DNA of 64,000 bases from Bombardia bombarda (GCA_030512295.1 JAULSR010000005.1:558001-622000), one strand, 5' to 3'. Shown: positions 1-11,060, counted from the first letter of the stretch. Notes: generated from the sequence alone by a model not told the origin. Numbers and translations: made by a program.

Positions 1-807
1 AATTTGACCATTTCCGACGGCTCATTCTCCAGGGATATGGATACCAGCATCTGCTCACCCTCCAGAGCCTCGAAAAGCTCCAGCTAATTTTATCGAGATC
101 ATCACCTCTGGCGTCTATGATTCCCATGACGGGCGGCTCTGCGGGGCCCACCGGCACGAAGACGAATTATACATATCTGCGGAAGCAACTACGGCTCATC
201 GTGGACGAGGTCAACGAGCACGACCCCAACGATATTGCCTATGTCTACAGCGGCTATGCTCCTCTGTCGATCCGCCTTGTGCAGTGCATCCTACAGAAGC
301 AGTACCTGATCTCGATAACGCGCGGCAACGGCGGTGCGGGCAATGGGTCTGGTCCGGGCGCAGGGGGGGCGCGCAGGGGTGGCGAGGATTTGACGATGCG
401 GTTAAACATGCGCGTGGCCCGACATTTGACGAGGTGCAGAAGGGCGAGGACAAGGCGGTCAAGGCCCGGGCGCTGCTGTCAGGCGGTGGTGCTGGCGAGA
501 AGAAGACGGTGTTCGTCGTGTTTGTGGGAGGTATCACTTTCACCGAGATTGCGGCGCTGCGGTTTATTGCGAAGAAGGAAGAAGGTATGTTGTGCGGCCC
601 AACCTAACCAATCGACTTGCTGATATTCCTATGTGGTGTTGTGTTCTGATGGCTAACGGTTTTCTTTCTTATTATGGAGCAGGCCGGAGAAATATCGTCA
701 TCTGCACGACATCGATCATTAGCGGGAACAAGATGATGGAGGCGGCGATAGAGACGGGGGCATTCAAGAAGGAGAATGTGAGCGCAGCGCAGGTCCCGGC
801 TGGTTGA
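1..807 (+). CDS. vps33: Vps33 C-terminal part (Sec1/Munc18 vacuolar tethering subunit), apparent frameshift
   Basis: Vps33 is the Sec1/Munc18-family subunit of the HOPS/CORVET tethering complexes and assists SNARE assembly at the vacuole and endosome. Only the C-terminal third lies here; the gene starts left of the window. Reading begins at base 3 (FDHFRRL...), passes TYLRKQLRLIVDEVN and YSGYAPLSIRLVQ, and ends with FVGGITFTEIAALRFIAKKEE, an intron at 585-682 (GTATGT...GAGCAG), then RRNIVICTTSIISGNKMMEA and a stop at 805-807. These are typical Vps33 C-terminal signatures. The reading frame changes by one base near 361-368, inside a run of seven G. One more G would join the upstream frame to WRGFDDAVKH...FDEVQKGEDKAVKA. 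Both sides read as conserved Vps33, so a sequence error is likelier than a dead gene. Confidence 0.88.
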
Positions 808-1970
808 AAAATTGATTATATCTGTATACCAATACCCATTTGAAGAACACAGACGGATGGCTGGGCAGCTGGGTAGGTGTTTATCTAATATACATTGACT
901 GGCCAGTCAGATTGGGAGGAGGTTCATGGGTGCAATTGGGGGACCTGGAATAATTGGAGGTGGAGTGGTAGAGTTGTAGATGTGCAGTGTGTGGAATTGA
1001 AGCTAAAGATAAGAATCAAGCTGATAGTAGCTGGGGAACATCTGTAAGCTCATGGAAAGGGAATAACCCCAAGTCGACGAGCAGGGTGGCTGTCCGAGAA
1101 GGAAGGAGCACCGGGGGTGTTCTTTTGTGGTTCTAGCCTCTAATTGGGACCTCACGTGACGGTACCATGCATAGTGGAAAAGACCTTATTCCATGCGCTG
1201 CAGTCTCGGCTCTGGGGGTGTTGTGGGGACAGAACATGGACTGATCAGCAGATACTGGATCCAATCCCTATAGCCCAACGACATATCACTCTACCGGCGC
1301 CAATTGCGAGTTATCGAATACCCATTGCCATACCTAATATCTCAGACCATTACGAGCCTCAGACCAGTCTTGTTCAGTACCTACCATATTGGGTGGGCGT
1401 GATACGGGTGCCTGTGGGTGAAGATATCCATGCTGCTTAAACAAGGTACGAGAAACTGAAAGCCACTTCCCCCGGTGGCCGGTCTGCATCTTCCCATTCT
1501 ACGACGTTAGTGATCCATCATTTGCGGAAAAGAAAGCTGTAACTTTTTGGAACGAACCCACTCGCCCACCCGCTTCCTTCCAATGCACCCACCCCCCAGC
1601 CAACTCGTCCACCCTGCCCAACCCGCAATGGGGTTGTTCAATTCTCATATACCCATCACCAAGACGAGTTGCTGATATGTGCAAAATAGAAGTCAGGGTC
1701 CTGCTTGTCTCGTGGTGATAAGCAGTTCCCTCCCGTTTGGCGATTTTTTTTAAAAAAAAAGAAGACTCAGTTTTTGTGCCACCACCTCACACCTTACAAT
1801 ACTACTACCACTACTACTACTTTGTCGCCCTCGCCCCGTCCCGTCTTCTTCCGTCCTGACTTAGGTCCTCTGCCTTATGGAACGAGGCCGAGCACGGCGT
1901 CAGCTACGACGACCAATTATCCGATTCCGTATACTCAATCCAACCGAGACTCACACCCTCTGCCGGAATA
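808..1970. other. Intergenic region, VPS33 3' flank and LSD1-like promoter
   Basis: About 1.2 kb with no convincing coding sequence. It holds a CACGTG E-box at 1153-1158, a T/A homopolymer pair at about 1746-1762, and a CT/TAC-rich stretch at about 1795-1860 that looks like a fungal core promoter and leader for the gene starting at 1971. Confidence 0.5.
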
Positions 1971-4900
1971 ATGGGAGCGGCTTCGAGGAACCGGACCGGA
2001 CAAGTTAGCAGCAGTAGTGGATTTGCAAAGGGGCCCCCTTGGAAGGGTCTCAAGGATCTGGATTCATCTTCCTCGCGTCCCCCTCCAACAAAAAAAAGTC
2101 CCAATCACTATCTTGGTCCTGACCTCGATCACTCATCATCGCTTTCGCCGCCGGCGTCTACCATATCGTTCGACGACGACCTGGACTCTGCCCTACCGGC
2201 TGACAGGCGTCACTCAACAAGCAGCTCAGAAGACAGCATCGCCCCCGAGATTGTCGTTTGGACTGAGACGATGAATGATATGAGCCTCGACTCGCCGGCG
2301 CGGTCCCCCTCCCCGGCCACCCCCGCCCCCGCCATATCTCCTGCTCCGGCTCCTACTCCGGCTCCAGATAGTGCAACGTTTGTGACAGTCTTCTCTTCTC
2401 ATCTCTTTCTTCCCCTTTCGGAAATTCATGACACGTGTTCCTCACTATCCCATCGAGATTCTCAAGTTAGCAAACATACTGATGAACAAGGCAGATCACC
2501 CCCTCCACCGCCTCCACCATCCCCACCGCTACCACAACCACCAGCCACCCTGGCGATACCCCCTCGGGACGGTGTTCCTGAACCAACACTCGGAGCTTCA
2601 TTACAATCATCATTATCCGTTGTGTCAGACCAACTATCCGACCTGTCATCTGCACCGCCCAGTCTGTCTAGCAAGGCCACCACCCCTATCGACGTGGATA
2701 GCTCAAAGGAGCTCCCTCCCAGACAGCAAGCTGCCCGTCCTGACCGTCAATCAGCCAATGCCCCGAGACGGAGATATAATGTTCGCCCCAAAGTCTCCAT
2801 CCCTCCCGACCTGCCCAATGCAGAGTATGCGATGCAATGCATCGCTGCTGCCGAATCATCCAGACTCAACCCATACGCCCTCCACCAGGAAGAATACCTG
2901 ATGCTTCAAGACCACATCAGCCACGCCCAGGTCACAACCTACTTGAATATCCGGAATGGTATTTTGAGGCTGTGGGTCCGGAATCCCCAGATCGCTGTCA
3001 CGCGTGAGGAGGCGGTTGGGTGTGCCAAAGACACAAGATGGTTCGACGTCGCGAGTGTGTGCTTTGAATGGCTTGTCCGTCGTGGTTATATAAACTTTGG
3101 GTGTGTCGAGATTCGGTCGTCTAGGAAACAGGCCAGCATCTCGGCTTCGCCTGAGAACGCCAAGCAAAAGACGGTCGTGGTCATTGGGGCTGGAATGGCA
3201 GGCCTTGGCTGTGCCAGACAGCTCCAGGGTCTGTTTCTCCAGTACGCAAAACGCTTTCGTGAACAAAGACAGGAGCCGCCGCGCGTTGTTGTCCTTGAAG
3301 CAAGGAATCGAGTCGGCGGTAGAGTCTACTCGCGACCGTTTACCTCGAGGCCGGACCAAATCCCTGACTCGTTTCAAGGGAAGCGGTTTACCGCCGAGAT
3401 GGGCGGTATGATTATCACTGGGTTTGAAAGAGGCAATCCCATGAATATTCTCGTGAGGGGACAGCTGGGCCTCGCTTATCGGCCGCTGCGCCCGGACACG
3501 ACCCTTTATGACTCCAACGGGAAACCCGTGGATCTATGGCGGGATCAGCTAGTAGAGAAGCTGTACAACGATTCTCTCGATCGAGTTAGCGAGTACAAGT
3601 TTAAGCAACCGTCTTTCAAGTTGATTGAGGGCAACAAGGAGCTGATGGATGAGGGCAAGGATAGCTCATCGGAGGCTCACAAGACAATAAGACAGGCGGA
3701 GGAATCTACGGCGGCACAGCCGCATGCACTCCCCGTCTCGGAACAAAACATTGCGCCACAGGTGAACCGCGTGCCCGTCTCGTCCGATCGGGCTACCGGT
3801 CGGGTTCACACGGAGCCGGGCGAGCCTGGGGCCCAGAAAGCGGCGTACAAGGCGAATGCTATGGGGTGGACGCTGAAGCAGGGAGTCAGCGATGATGATG
3901 ATCTCGACATCGAGACCATTGCCAAGGAGCCCAATGCTACACTGGGGAGCGTCACGAATAATGTGATTGCTCAGTACAAGGACATAGTGGATCTGAACGC
4001 CCAGGACTTTCGGCTCATGAACTGGCACATTGCGAATCTCGAGTACAGCAATGCTATCAACTATAACCAGCTGAGTCTCCAGGGTTGGGACATTGATGCT
4101 GGTAATGAATGGGAGGGGAGTCACACGATGGTGGTTGGTGGCTACCAGAGTGTCCCCAGAGGTCTCGTGCAGATCCCAACACCCCTGGACGTTCGGCAAA
4201 AGTCGCCTGTAAGGAAGATCACGTATACCTCTGAAAGTGCGAATGGCCCGGCGACAGTCGAGTGCGAGGATGGATACAAGGTGGAGGCCGATTACGTTGT
4301 CAACACAATACCTCTGGGCGTGCTGAAGCACGGCAGTGTCAAGTTTGAGCCGCCGCTGCCATCCTGGAAATCGGACGCCATCGGTCGTCTTGGGTTCGGC
4401 GTTCTGAACAAGGTGATCATGGTGTACAAGGAGCCGTTTTGGGATGAGGAGCGCGACATTTTTGGAGTGCTGAGAAACCCGCCAAACAGACACAGCTTGG
4501 ACCAGAAGGACTACGCTTCGCAACGTGGCCGCTTCTTCCAGTGGTTTAACATCACAAAGACAAGCGGGCTGCCTGCTCTGCTGGCGCTCATGGCTGGCGA
4601 CGCTGGCTATGATACGGAACAAACCTGCAATGATGATCTGATTGCCGAGGCGACTGAGATTCTTCGGAATGTCTACGGGCCCAAAGTTCCAGAGCCCATT
4701 GAGGTAGTCGTCACGAGATGGGCGTCAGACAAGTTCGCCCGCGGCAGCTACTCATCTGCTGGCCCGGAGATGAAGGAAGATGATTATGACACGATGGCAA
4801 AGACTATTGGAAATCTGTTCTTTGCGGGAGAGCACACGTCTGGTACACATCCGGCCACCGTGCACGGCGCATATCTGACTGGTCTCCGCGCCGCCTCAGA

Positions 4901-5459
4901 AGTCCTCGACACGATGCTCGGCCCCATCGAAGTCCCCACGCCTCTCATCATCCCGAAAGACGGCAACACGTCGTCGCTCAAGCGCAAGTCGGTCGGGAGT
5001 AAGGACCCGAAGCAGGCGCGTCTGGAGACGTACGAGATCGAGCTCTGGGACCACATCATCAGCAAGATCGGGCTGCGGCCGATCAAGCCGCAGAAGACGG
5101 CGGCGGGGGCCTATATATTTTTTAGCAAGGCGCACTACGAGGACGCGCGTAAGAAGTGCGCGCTGGGGCGGCGGCCGGGCAAGGGCAAGCCGAGTGGTAA
5201 CGAGGTGCGGGTCATGACGTCCAAGATGTGGAAGGACACGCCGACGGAGGCGCGCAAGCCGTACGAGCAGCAGGCCGAGGAGCACAGGAGGGTGTACCAC
5301 AAGGCGATGGCGGACTTTGTGGTGGAGGCGGGCGAGTGGGATCTGAAGGCGACGGAGCTGAAGGCGGCGTATCCGTCTATGCCGGGCGCGGAGGAGGTGG
5401 CGATGACGGGAGTGGAGGATGGGGAGGATGGGGGGAGGGGGAGGAAAGGGAGAGGATGA
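1971..5459 (+). CDS. LSD1/KDM1-like histone lysine demethylase (SWIRM + amine oxidase + HMG box)
   Basis: A 1162-residue FAD-dependent amine oxidase of the lysine-specific histone demethylase family, expected to act on methylated histone H3 in the nucleus. Residues 1-280 are low complexity (Ser/Pro-rich). A SWIRM domain follows at about 281-380 (AEYAMQCIAAAESSRLNP...WLVRRGYINFG). The dinucleotide-binding motif GAGMAGLGCARQL is at about 405, with VLEARNRVGGRVY after it. The oxidase domain is interrupted around 555-660 by a hydrophilic insert, where human LSD1 has its tower. The flavin-contact lysine is seen in GVLNKVIMVY (about residue 814), and the C-terminal FAD motif NLFFAGEHTSGTHPATVHGA is at about 946. 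An HMG-box-like segment lies at about 1036-1115 (RPIKPQKTAAGAYIFF). LSD1 with a C-terminal HMG box is a known fungal arrangement. The start is the first ATG of a single intronless frame. Whether it demethylates K4 or K9 cannot be told from sequence. Confidence 0.93.
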   Translation: MGAASRNRTGQVSSSSGFAKGPPWKGLKDLDSSSSRPPPTKKSPNHYLGPDLDHSSSLSPPASTISFDDDLDSALPADRRHSTSSSEDSIAPEIVVWTETMNDMSLDSPARSPSPATPAPAISPAPAPTPAPDSATFVTVFSSHLFLPLSEIHDTCSSLSHRDSQVSKHTDEQGRSPPPPPPPSPPLPQPPATLAIPPRDGVPEPTLGASLQSSLSVVSDQLSDLSSAPPSLSSKATTPIDVDSSKELPPRQQAARPDRQSANAPRRRYNVRPKVSIPPDLPNAEYAMQCIAAAESSRLNPYALHQEEYLMLQDHISHAQVTTYLNIRNGILRLWVRNPQIAVTREEAVGCAKDTRWFDVASVCFEWLVRRGYINFGCVEIRSSRKQASISASPENAKQKTVVVIGAGMAGLGCARQLQGLFLQYAKRFREQRQEPPRVVVLEARNRVGGRVYSRPFTSRPDQIPDSFQGKRFTAEMGGMIITGFERGNPMNILVRGQLGLAYRPLRPDTTLYDSNGKPVDLWRDQLVEKLYNDSLDRVSEYKFKQPSFKLIEGNKELMDEGKDSSSEAHKTIRQAEESTAAQPHALPVSEQNIAPQVNRVPVSSDRATGRVHTEPGEPGAQKAAYKANAMGWTLKQGVSDDDDLDIETIAKEPNATLGSVTNNVIAQYKDIVDLNAQDFRLMNWHIANLEYSNAINYNQLSLQGWDIDAGNEWEGSHTMVVGGYQSVPRGLVQIPTPLDVRQKSPVRKITYTSESANGPATVECEDGYKVEADYVVNTIPLGVLKHGSVKFEPPLPSWKSDAIGRLGFGVLNKVIMVYKEPFWDEERDIFGVLRNPPNRHSLDQKDYASQRGRFFQWFNITKTSGLPALLALMAGDAGYDTEQTCNDDLIAEATEILRNVYGPKVPEPIEVVVTRWASDKFARGSYSSAGPEMKEDDYDTMAKTIGNLFFAGEHTSGTHPATVHGAYLTGLRAASEVLDTMLGPIEVPTPLIIPKDGNTSSLKRKSVGSKDPKQARLETYEIELWDHIISKIGLRPIKPQKTAAGAYIFFSKAHYEDARKKCALGRRPGKGKPSGNEVRVMTSKMWKDTPTEARKPYEQQAEEHRRVYHKAMADFVVEAGEWDLKATELKAAYPSMPGAEEVAMTGVEDGEDGGRGRKGRG

Positions 5460-5620
5460 TAAGGCGGAGGAATAGGAGGAGCGTGAAGAATTTGAAGGCG
5501 GGGAGTTATAGGGAGAGTGAGGGGAGTGATGTTGAGATGGGGTGATGGGGGTTTTTTTTCTATCAAGTATGGAAGCAACAGGTAATATCGGTTGTTTAGC
5601 TCTTCTTTTACTCATTTTAT

Positions 5621-5637
5621 GGGGGGGGGGGGGGGGG
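5621..5637 (+). repeat. G17 homopolymer run
   Basis: Seventeen consecutive G about 160 bp downstream of the LSD1-like stop codon. It could form G-quadruplex structures in RNA or DNA, and its true length is uncertain in most sequencing chemistries. Confidence 0.9.
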
Positions 5638-6478
5638 TTTTCCTTTTTCGCTCTTTCCTGGTATCGTTTTGTGCATTTGTTCCATGCGATGGATGCACAG
5701 AGATCATGGCGTTTCTTTGGGGCTGACACTTTTATATCCAAATTTGGAATCTGGCGGGTCTTGTCTGGACGGCGGCGGCCTGGAAAGGTAGAATGTAAAA
5801 GGCTTATTTTATTCTACCTGAAGGCAACGTATGTCGTAGTGGTTCGATCTAGTTTTTTCATTCGTCGCGGGTCTCCATATTCCTATTTCCCTTTTAATTT
5901 CACGGGAGAGTAAAAGGAGGAGGATGATACACATCGCCCGGAGTTGAGGCTGGCGGACACTGTTCTGCTGTCTGCTTGATTTACTGGCTTGTGCGTTTTT
6001 GTTTCTTTCTTTTTTCCCGTCTGCTTCGTCCTCCTCGTTGCTTGTTTCAGCTGCATTGGAGCATACGCTATATACATTATGGTCACTGATGGTAGGACAC
6101 GTAAATGCGACGGCGACGGATGGTGATGGGGACGGAACCACGGATGGGGTGGGTGAAGGATAGGACGGACTTATACGTTCATCGACTTGATTGATGGGTA
6201 ACAACCTCTATGTCTGTCGGTCTTGACCCTTTCGAGGGAGGATAGACACGATGCAAAAGGGGGAGGTTGAACATGATAAAAGATTCATTCGGGTTTGGTA
6301 TAACTTGAACTACCATACCATACCGTAGGGATCCAGGGGATGTTTTTCAAGGAAAGCTTTGACCTATGGTATTTGCCAGTAATATCTGGTTATACCTAGG
6401 TGCTATCTTTTTCTCGAGACTACCTGGTGGGTTATAAAGGAGGAGGGTAAAGGAGTGGAAGAGGGACAAGGATGGGGA

Positions 6479-6495
6479 GGGGGGGGGGGGGGGGG
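6479..6495 (+). repeat. Second G17 homopolymer run
   Basis: Another run of seventeen G, 842 bp after the first and in the same intergenic region, preceded by a G-rich purine stretch from about 6430. Confidence 0.9.
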
Positions 6496-7005
6496 CTGAG
6501 AAGAGTGAGATACATAGATACATGGAATGGTGGGTGAGTGGGTGAGACTTTTGTACATATTTGTGTAGGTAGGGTGGTAGCTGGGAAACTTGACACTGAT
6601 CGTCCATTGCTAACTACATTATTGGGTCTGGTTTGTGAAATTGGTTTTTGATCTGTTTGGTCCAGTTTCTCACTATTAGATATTCACATTGTCATTTGTC
6701 CGAAGGGACGACGTAAGTGACTTTACGTCCATGTTGATTAATAAAGACTTGGTTGTAACAGACAGATGGAGAAAGCCCCGATCGACACAAGACAATTGTC
6801 ATCAACAATGCCGCTATGATGGTTTGCAATAAGGTAGTCGTGAGACTGTTGAACCTCTTCCAACCCCAAAGTAAGGGATGCAATAAATATCAGGGACCCA
6901 ACGCCCAGGCTCCATCCAGTTTCTTGTGTGCATTACGCGTTATGACTGTACAGTAAGCAGACTCGGCTGAGTCCAAGAGTAATCTACCCAAGTAGAACAC
7001 GACAT

Positions 7006-7817
7006 CTATGCGGCGGATGGAACACCCAAGGACTCGGGCCCAAATGACAAGGGGAGAAGCTGTGATGAGTTGGTTAGCAAGGCAAGCAGGTACCTGGTAG
7101 AGACAAGACTGGAGCTGCAAACATACCACTTCTAATCGCATGACGGAGTAGTTGCCATCCTTGTCAAACATGATGATGGGCGTGGTCAGGTCGCAGAACT
7201 CGCGGATACTACGGTGGCATGTTAGCAGCTGATAATAGGTAGGAGGCGATTTCAGATCTGGTGGTGGTTGTTGGTGGTGGTTGTTGGTGGTGGTTGTTGG
7301 TTGGACGATTGATGATGATTGACAACCATGCATATGTGGTGTATATCAATGGGTGGTGTGGCTATCCCCCCCTGAGCCAACAACTTCAACCCATCGAAAC
7401 CAACCCAAACAGAACAACCATAAAGTGCACCCGAATAAACCATGAAAAGAAAAAAAAAACTCACCACTGCCGACACATGCCGCACGGACTCGCAGGGGGC
7501 GAGATGTCTGTGGCGACGGCGACGGCCTTGAAGCCCCTGTGGCCCTCGGTGATGGCTTTCCCAAAGGCGACGCGCTCGGCGCACGTCGTGACGGGGTAGC
7601 TGGCGTTCTCGACGTTTGCGCCGCTGATGTAGGCGCCGGCGCGGGTGAGCAGGACGGCGCCCACGTGGAAGTTGCTGTAGGGGCAGTATGCCGTCGCCTT
7701 GGCCGCGTCGGCCCGCTGGCGGAGCTCGCCGAACTCGACTGTCGTGAGCCCAAAGGCCGAGCACGTCTGCTCGACGTCGGAGGGGCTGGCGCTGGAGAGG
7801 ATGGCGGGAGCAGCCAT
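7006..7817 (-). CDS. Cytidine deaminase
   Basis: A 162-residue homotetrameric-type cytidine deaminase, which hydrolyses cytidine and deoxycytidine to uridine and deoxyuridine in pyrimidine salvage. Three exons fit by phase: 7465-7817, 7127-7208 and 7006-7059. The zinc site is clear: GANVENASYP leads into TTCAER (Cys79, catalytic Glu81) and PCGMC supplies Cys112 and Cys115. The first exon ends in a GTGAGT donor. The second encodes IREFCDLTTPIIMFDKDGNY and the third the typical LLPLSFGPESL tail. Length matches the family. The start is the only ATG in a suitable position. The gene has the same orientation as the dehydrogenase at 8434-9686, with about 600 bp between them. Confidence 0.93.
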
Positions 7818-8433
7818 TTTTGTTTTGATTTTCTATTTGTTTCCTTGGTTGTTTTGGGGACTTGGTTACTCCGTATGCAAATGTATCGAGCCGGGGGATC
7901 AAGGGATGAGGAACAATGGACTCTGTTATTTACAAAGTTATAGAAGAACAGAACTTGCATGAAACAATCAGATCGTCTGTTCCTTCCTCAAGAAATAAGT
8001 ATACGTAAGTTGTGTTAGTGATGACCCAGGCTGTCTTACATCCAGGTCCAGCACTCATTCCCAACAGGGGCAGCTATATTTGAGCTGCCCTTGAAATACC
8101 CCGCCACCCCGCCACCCCGCCATTCCAGGGCCATAGCAGCGGTTATCTTATCGCGCCCGGGCGATACCGACAGCAGCTGTCAAAGAGACGCCCCCCTCTT
8201 CGCCCTTCCCCGATATCGAATTACCTTCGCCATCGAGTTTAGCTTTCTTGGCTTCCCCGATTGGGGACATGTTTTCCGAATCCACCACAAAGCATCAATC
8301 ATGGGACCCAAGACCTATCGGGCTTTGGTCAGATGGGGATGGTCATGGGGTTCATGGCCCTGTTTTTTTTTTGTTATATGTCTCTGGTCAGCTTTCCGAG
8401 TTTCAATTGAACGAGACACAGACGATTGACCAC
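7818..8433. other. Intergenic region upstream of cytidine deaminase
   Basis: About 0.6 kb between two minus-strand genes. A short near-tandem CCCCGCCA block lies around 8098-8120. No gene seen. Confidence 0.45.
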
Positions 8434-9686
8434 CTACGAGGCGCCTCCGTCCACGACCAGATTCGCGCCCGTCATGTAAGACGAGAAGGAGCTCGCCAGG
8501 AAGCCCGCGACCCGCGCGACTTCTTGTGGCCTGCCTGGCCGCTCGAGACCAATTGTCTTTTCCTGGGTCTTTTTTGACGTTTGTTGTTAGTGACTGAGAT
8601 AGCCAAGCACTGTTGGGGTATGTTCGGGAGCCGCCCACCTCTTTGGCCTGAAGACTAGCCGGCGGAAACTGGCTCGTCATGCCGCGCATGTCCGTCATCT
8701 GGAACGAGAAACCAGTCAGTGAAACAAACAAGCACGGATGACAAACAGAGCCACCACGCCACTTACACCACCCAAATCAACCCCAACATCAATCTGCCCC
8801 GACGAGATACAGTTGATGCGCACATTCGACCCCTTCAGCACCGCAACCCCCGCCCTCACCACGCCCAGCGCCGCGTGCGCCGCCATGGTATACGCGGGCC
8901 CCCAGCACCCCCCGTACGTCGACGCGACGCTGCTCACGACCACGATGCTTCCGTACTCCTGTGTCTTGGGCGCCGCGTTCGGGTATGCCGCCTGCTCTCC
9001 CTCTGCCGGCCGCTTCTTGGCCATGGCGGCCGGCGCGTGCTTGAGCGCAAAGAGCGCGGCGACCGAGTGCGCCTCGAGGCAGCGGAGCACGTCGTCGCCA
9101 GTCGTCTCGTGGATGGAGGCTGGGCCGAGCAAGGCGGACGAGCACACCCAGACGTCGAGCCGGCCAAAGGCGTTGAGGACCTCGTCGATGAGGACGAGGG
9201 TCTCGTCTTCTTTGGCGACGTTGAAGGGGTAGGGGATGATTTTGGTGTTCGGGGCGGAGAGGGCGATGCGGGCGGTGAGGCGGGCGTAGGTGTCGGTTGT
9301 GGCGGCTTTGTCGCAGGCTTTTTGGGTAGAGATATTTCAGTTTTGTGAAAATGGGTTTGTTGAGTAAGGTAAGGTGGGTAGGCTTTCTCACGAACCGTAG
9401 ATGGAGGCTGCTCCGTGAGCTGGAGATGGTATCAGTATGTTCCCTTGTGCTTTTAACCACCTGAACAGAACCCCTTACCAGCCAGCTCCTCAATCATGGC
9501 CTGTCCGACCGGCTGAGATGCTCCTGTCACTACACAAACAAAGCCATACTACGTGTGTAGAAACACTCCTGTTAGCATAGTCTTGCATTCCCTAGGGAAA
9601 TGAAAACATTGGGATGAAAACATTGGGAGTCTACCGACCAGTTTGCCATCCTGGCGGTACGGGCTAAAGTCAACGGTCGTATCCAT
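8434..9686 (-). CDS. Short-chain dehydrogenase/reductase, catalytic Lys position altered
   Basis: A predicted 293-residue SDR-family protein with a Rossmann fold, assembled from six small exons: about 9639-9686, 9479-9548, 9396-9419, 8767-9317, 8639-8698 and 8434-8562. All phases agree. The donor of intron 1 (GTCGGT) and of intron 3 (GTTCGT) are weak, so those junctions are less certain. Motifs in order are CVVTGASQPVGQAM (cofactor loop, TGxxxxxG), LDVWVCSSALLGPAS, GSIVVVSSVAST with the catalytic Ser, GPAYTMAAHAALGV with the catalytic Tyr, NVRINCISSGQI, ERPGRPQEVARVAGFLAS and the C-terminal MTGANLVVDGGAS. The family's YxxxK motif reads YTMAA here, so the Lys is replaced by Ala. The substrate cannot be inferred. 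It may be a reductase with reduced activity or a non-catalytic family member. Confidence 0.82.
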
Positions 9687-10989
9687 TGTTGGTATCGCGG
9701 ATTGAGGGCTTTGGGTTCAGATAAAGTCGAAGATTAAACTGGTTGGGTCTCCTTCGATTTTAAGTTTGCGATGAGGAGAAAGGAGCCTGCCCCCAAGTCA
9801 TTTTAGTGAAGCGCAACAGGATTAAGGTATGCTATCTGAATTATTTTGCCCCTTATTGTGGCATTTCCTCTTTCTTTCTTTCCCCGGAGATGCAAGAACT
9901 CATAGACCAAGTCCCAATCGTTGAAGTCCAGATACTGAGCGGCGGCTCTGATCGACTCAGGTAGATACGGGTTGTGCCACTTAGACTTGACCCCTCACGT
10001 AACGGCACATGCAGGTAGCACCCAGCTCGATCTACCCTTCTCCGAGGGCCACGGTGGTGCAACATTGACCAACCACACAGCTGCCCAATAACTCAGCTCA
10101 CGCCCAAAAAAAAAGAAAAAGGATGCATTTATTGTAACTGATAAGGAAATGAATGCGTCATGGGAGCTATTGACTGAAGCTATTCCCAGTCACTACCTGC
10201 CAACGTCATTGCTGCCTACCTACCTATTAGCTGCTAGATAGTTTGGGTTGTCCCATATATAGAGTTGAAATCACAAAGACTTCATATACATATTGTTAAC
10301 ATGATAACTGTGATAATGTATCACTCTTTGGATATGTAATTGCTTATTGAATAGGTAGTTGTTGGAGAGTACGGGCAATCATGGAATAGAGACTCGTAGT
10401 GACGAGCGCAAAGTGTAGCGGGTAGACTCATCATGGCTCTCATCTTCTGCTGTGAGTTCGGTTGGAAGAGCACAAACCTGTTCAAGATCACTTCTCATTG
10501 ATATTGTAGCCTGTATTTCCCTTCCCGTCCCTAACCTCCGGAAGGCCCAGTCTGTCTGTTTCTATTTTGAGAGAGGGCCGTGTTAAGATCCCGCTGCCCC
10601 TGAGATTGAGGCGGGATCGAAACTGTCTCTTAAGTCGGAAAGGAGACTCGGTTTTGGAGCAATTAGATGCACAGCACACTGGTGCCGGCAACTCGGTCAC
10701 TCGATTCCAACACCCTATCGTCCCGGATGTTTATATGTCCAAAATTCCTGGTCATATAAGATGCAGGAACGGATTAATGAATGGAGCGCCACTCGGGCCC
10801 GAACAGCACAAACCTGTGCGATAGTAGCAGTAGTTGACCCGAGCAAGCGAACTACAATTTGACGATACTAGGGGTTCGTATGATATGCCCATGCAGCCAA
10901 AGACCAGACCGTGGACCCGGGGCGTGGGGATCGCGAGTTCAAATGTTGTTTAACGGACGTCCGTGGGTCGGTTATTAACCTCCTCCCCC

Positions 10990-11060
10990 AAGTCGGAGGT
11001 TCCTGGATAAATTCAGCCCAATATCAACATCTGGGCGATGAGAACTTTCAACAAGTCGGA
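10990..11060 (+). promoter_or_regulatory. Paired AAGTCGGA octamers upstream of the secreted-protein gene
   Basis: Identical AAGTCGGA octamers lie at 10990-10997 and 11053-11060, with a third at 10632-10639. All are on the plus strand upstream of the ATG at 11234. CGG-containing half sites are typical targets of fungal zinc-cluster activators. Assignment as operator sites is inference. Confidence 0.35.

Larger units (their letters stand above)
5460..7005. other. Intergenic region between the LSD1-like gene and cytidine deaminase
   Basis: About 1.5 kb of convergent 3' flanks. No supported gene. It contains two 17-base G runs (5621-5637 and 6479-6495), listed separately. Confidence 0.5.

Noticed and set aside
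211..543. Open frame opposite the VPS33 gene
   Set aside because: Antisense shadow of conserved coding sequence in GC-rich DNA.
1144..1440. 98-codon plus-strand frame between VPS33 and the LSD1-like gene
   Set aside because: No conserved features, no promoter signals of its own, composition like intergenic DNA.
3666..4622. Long minus-strand frame (318 codons) inside the LSD1-like gene
   Set aside because: The plus strand here is the conserved amine oxidase domain; the antisense frame has no domain character.
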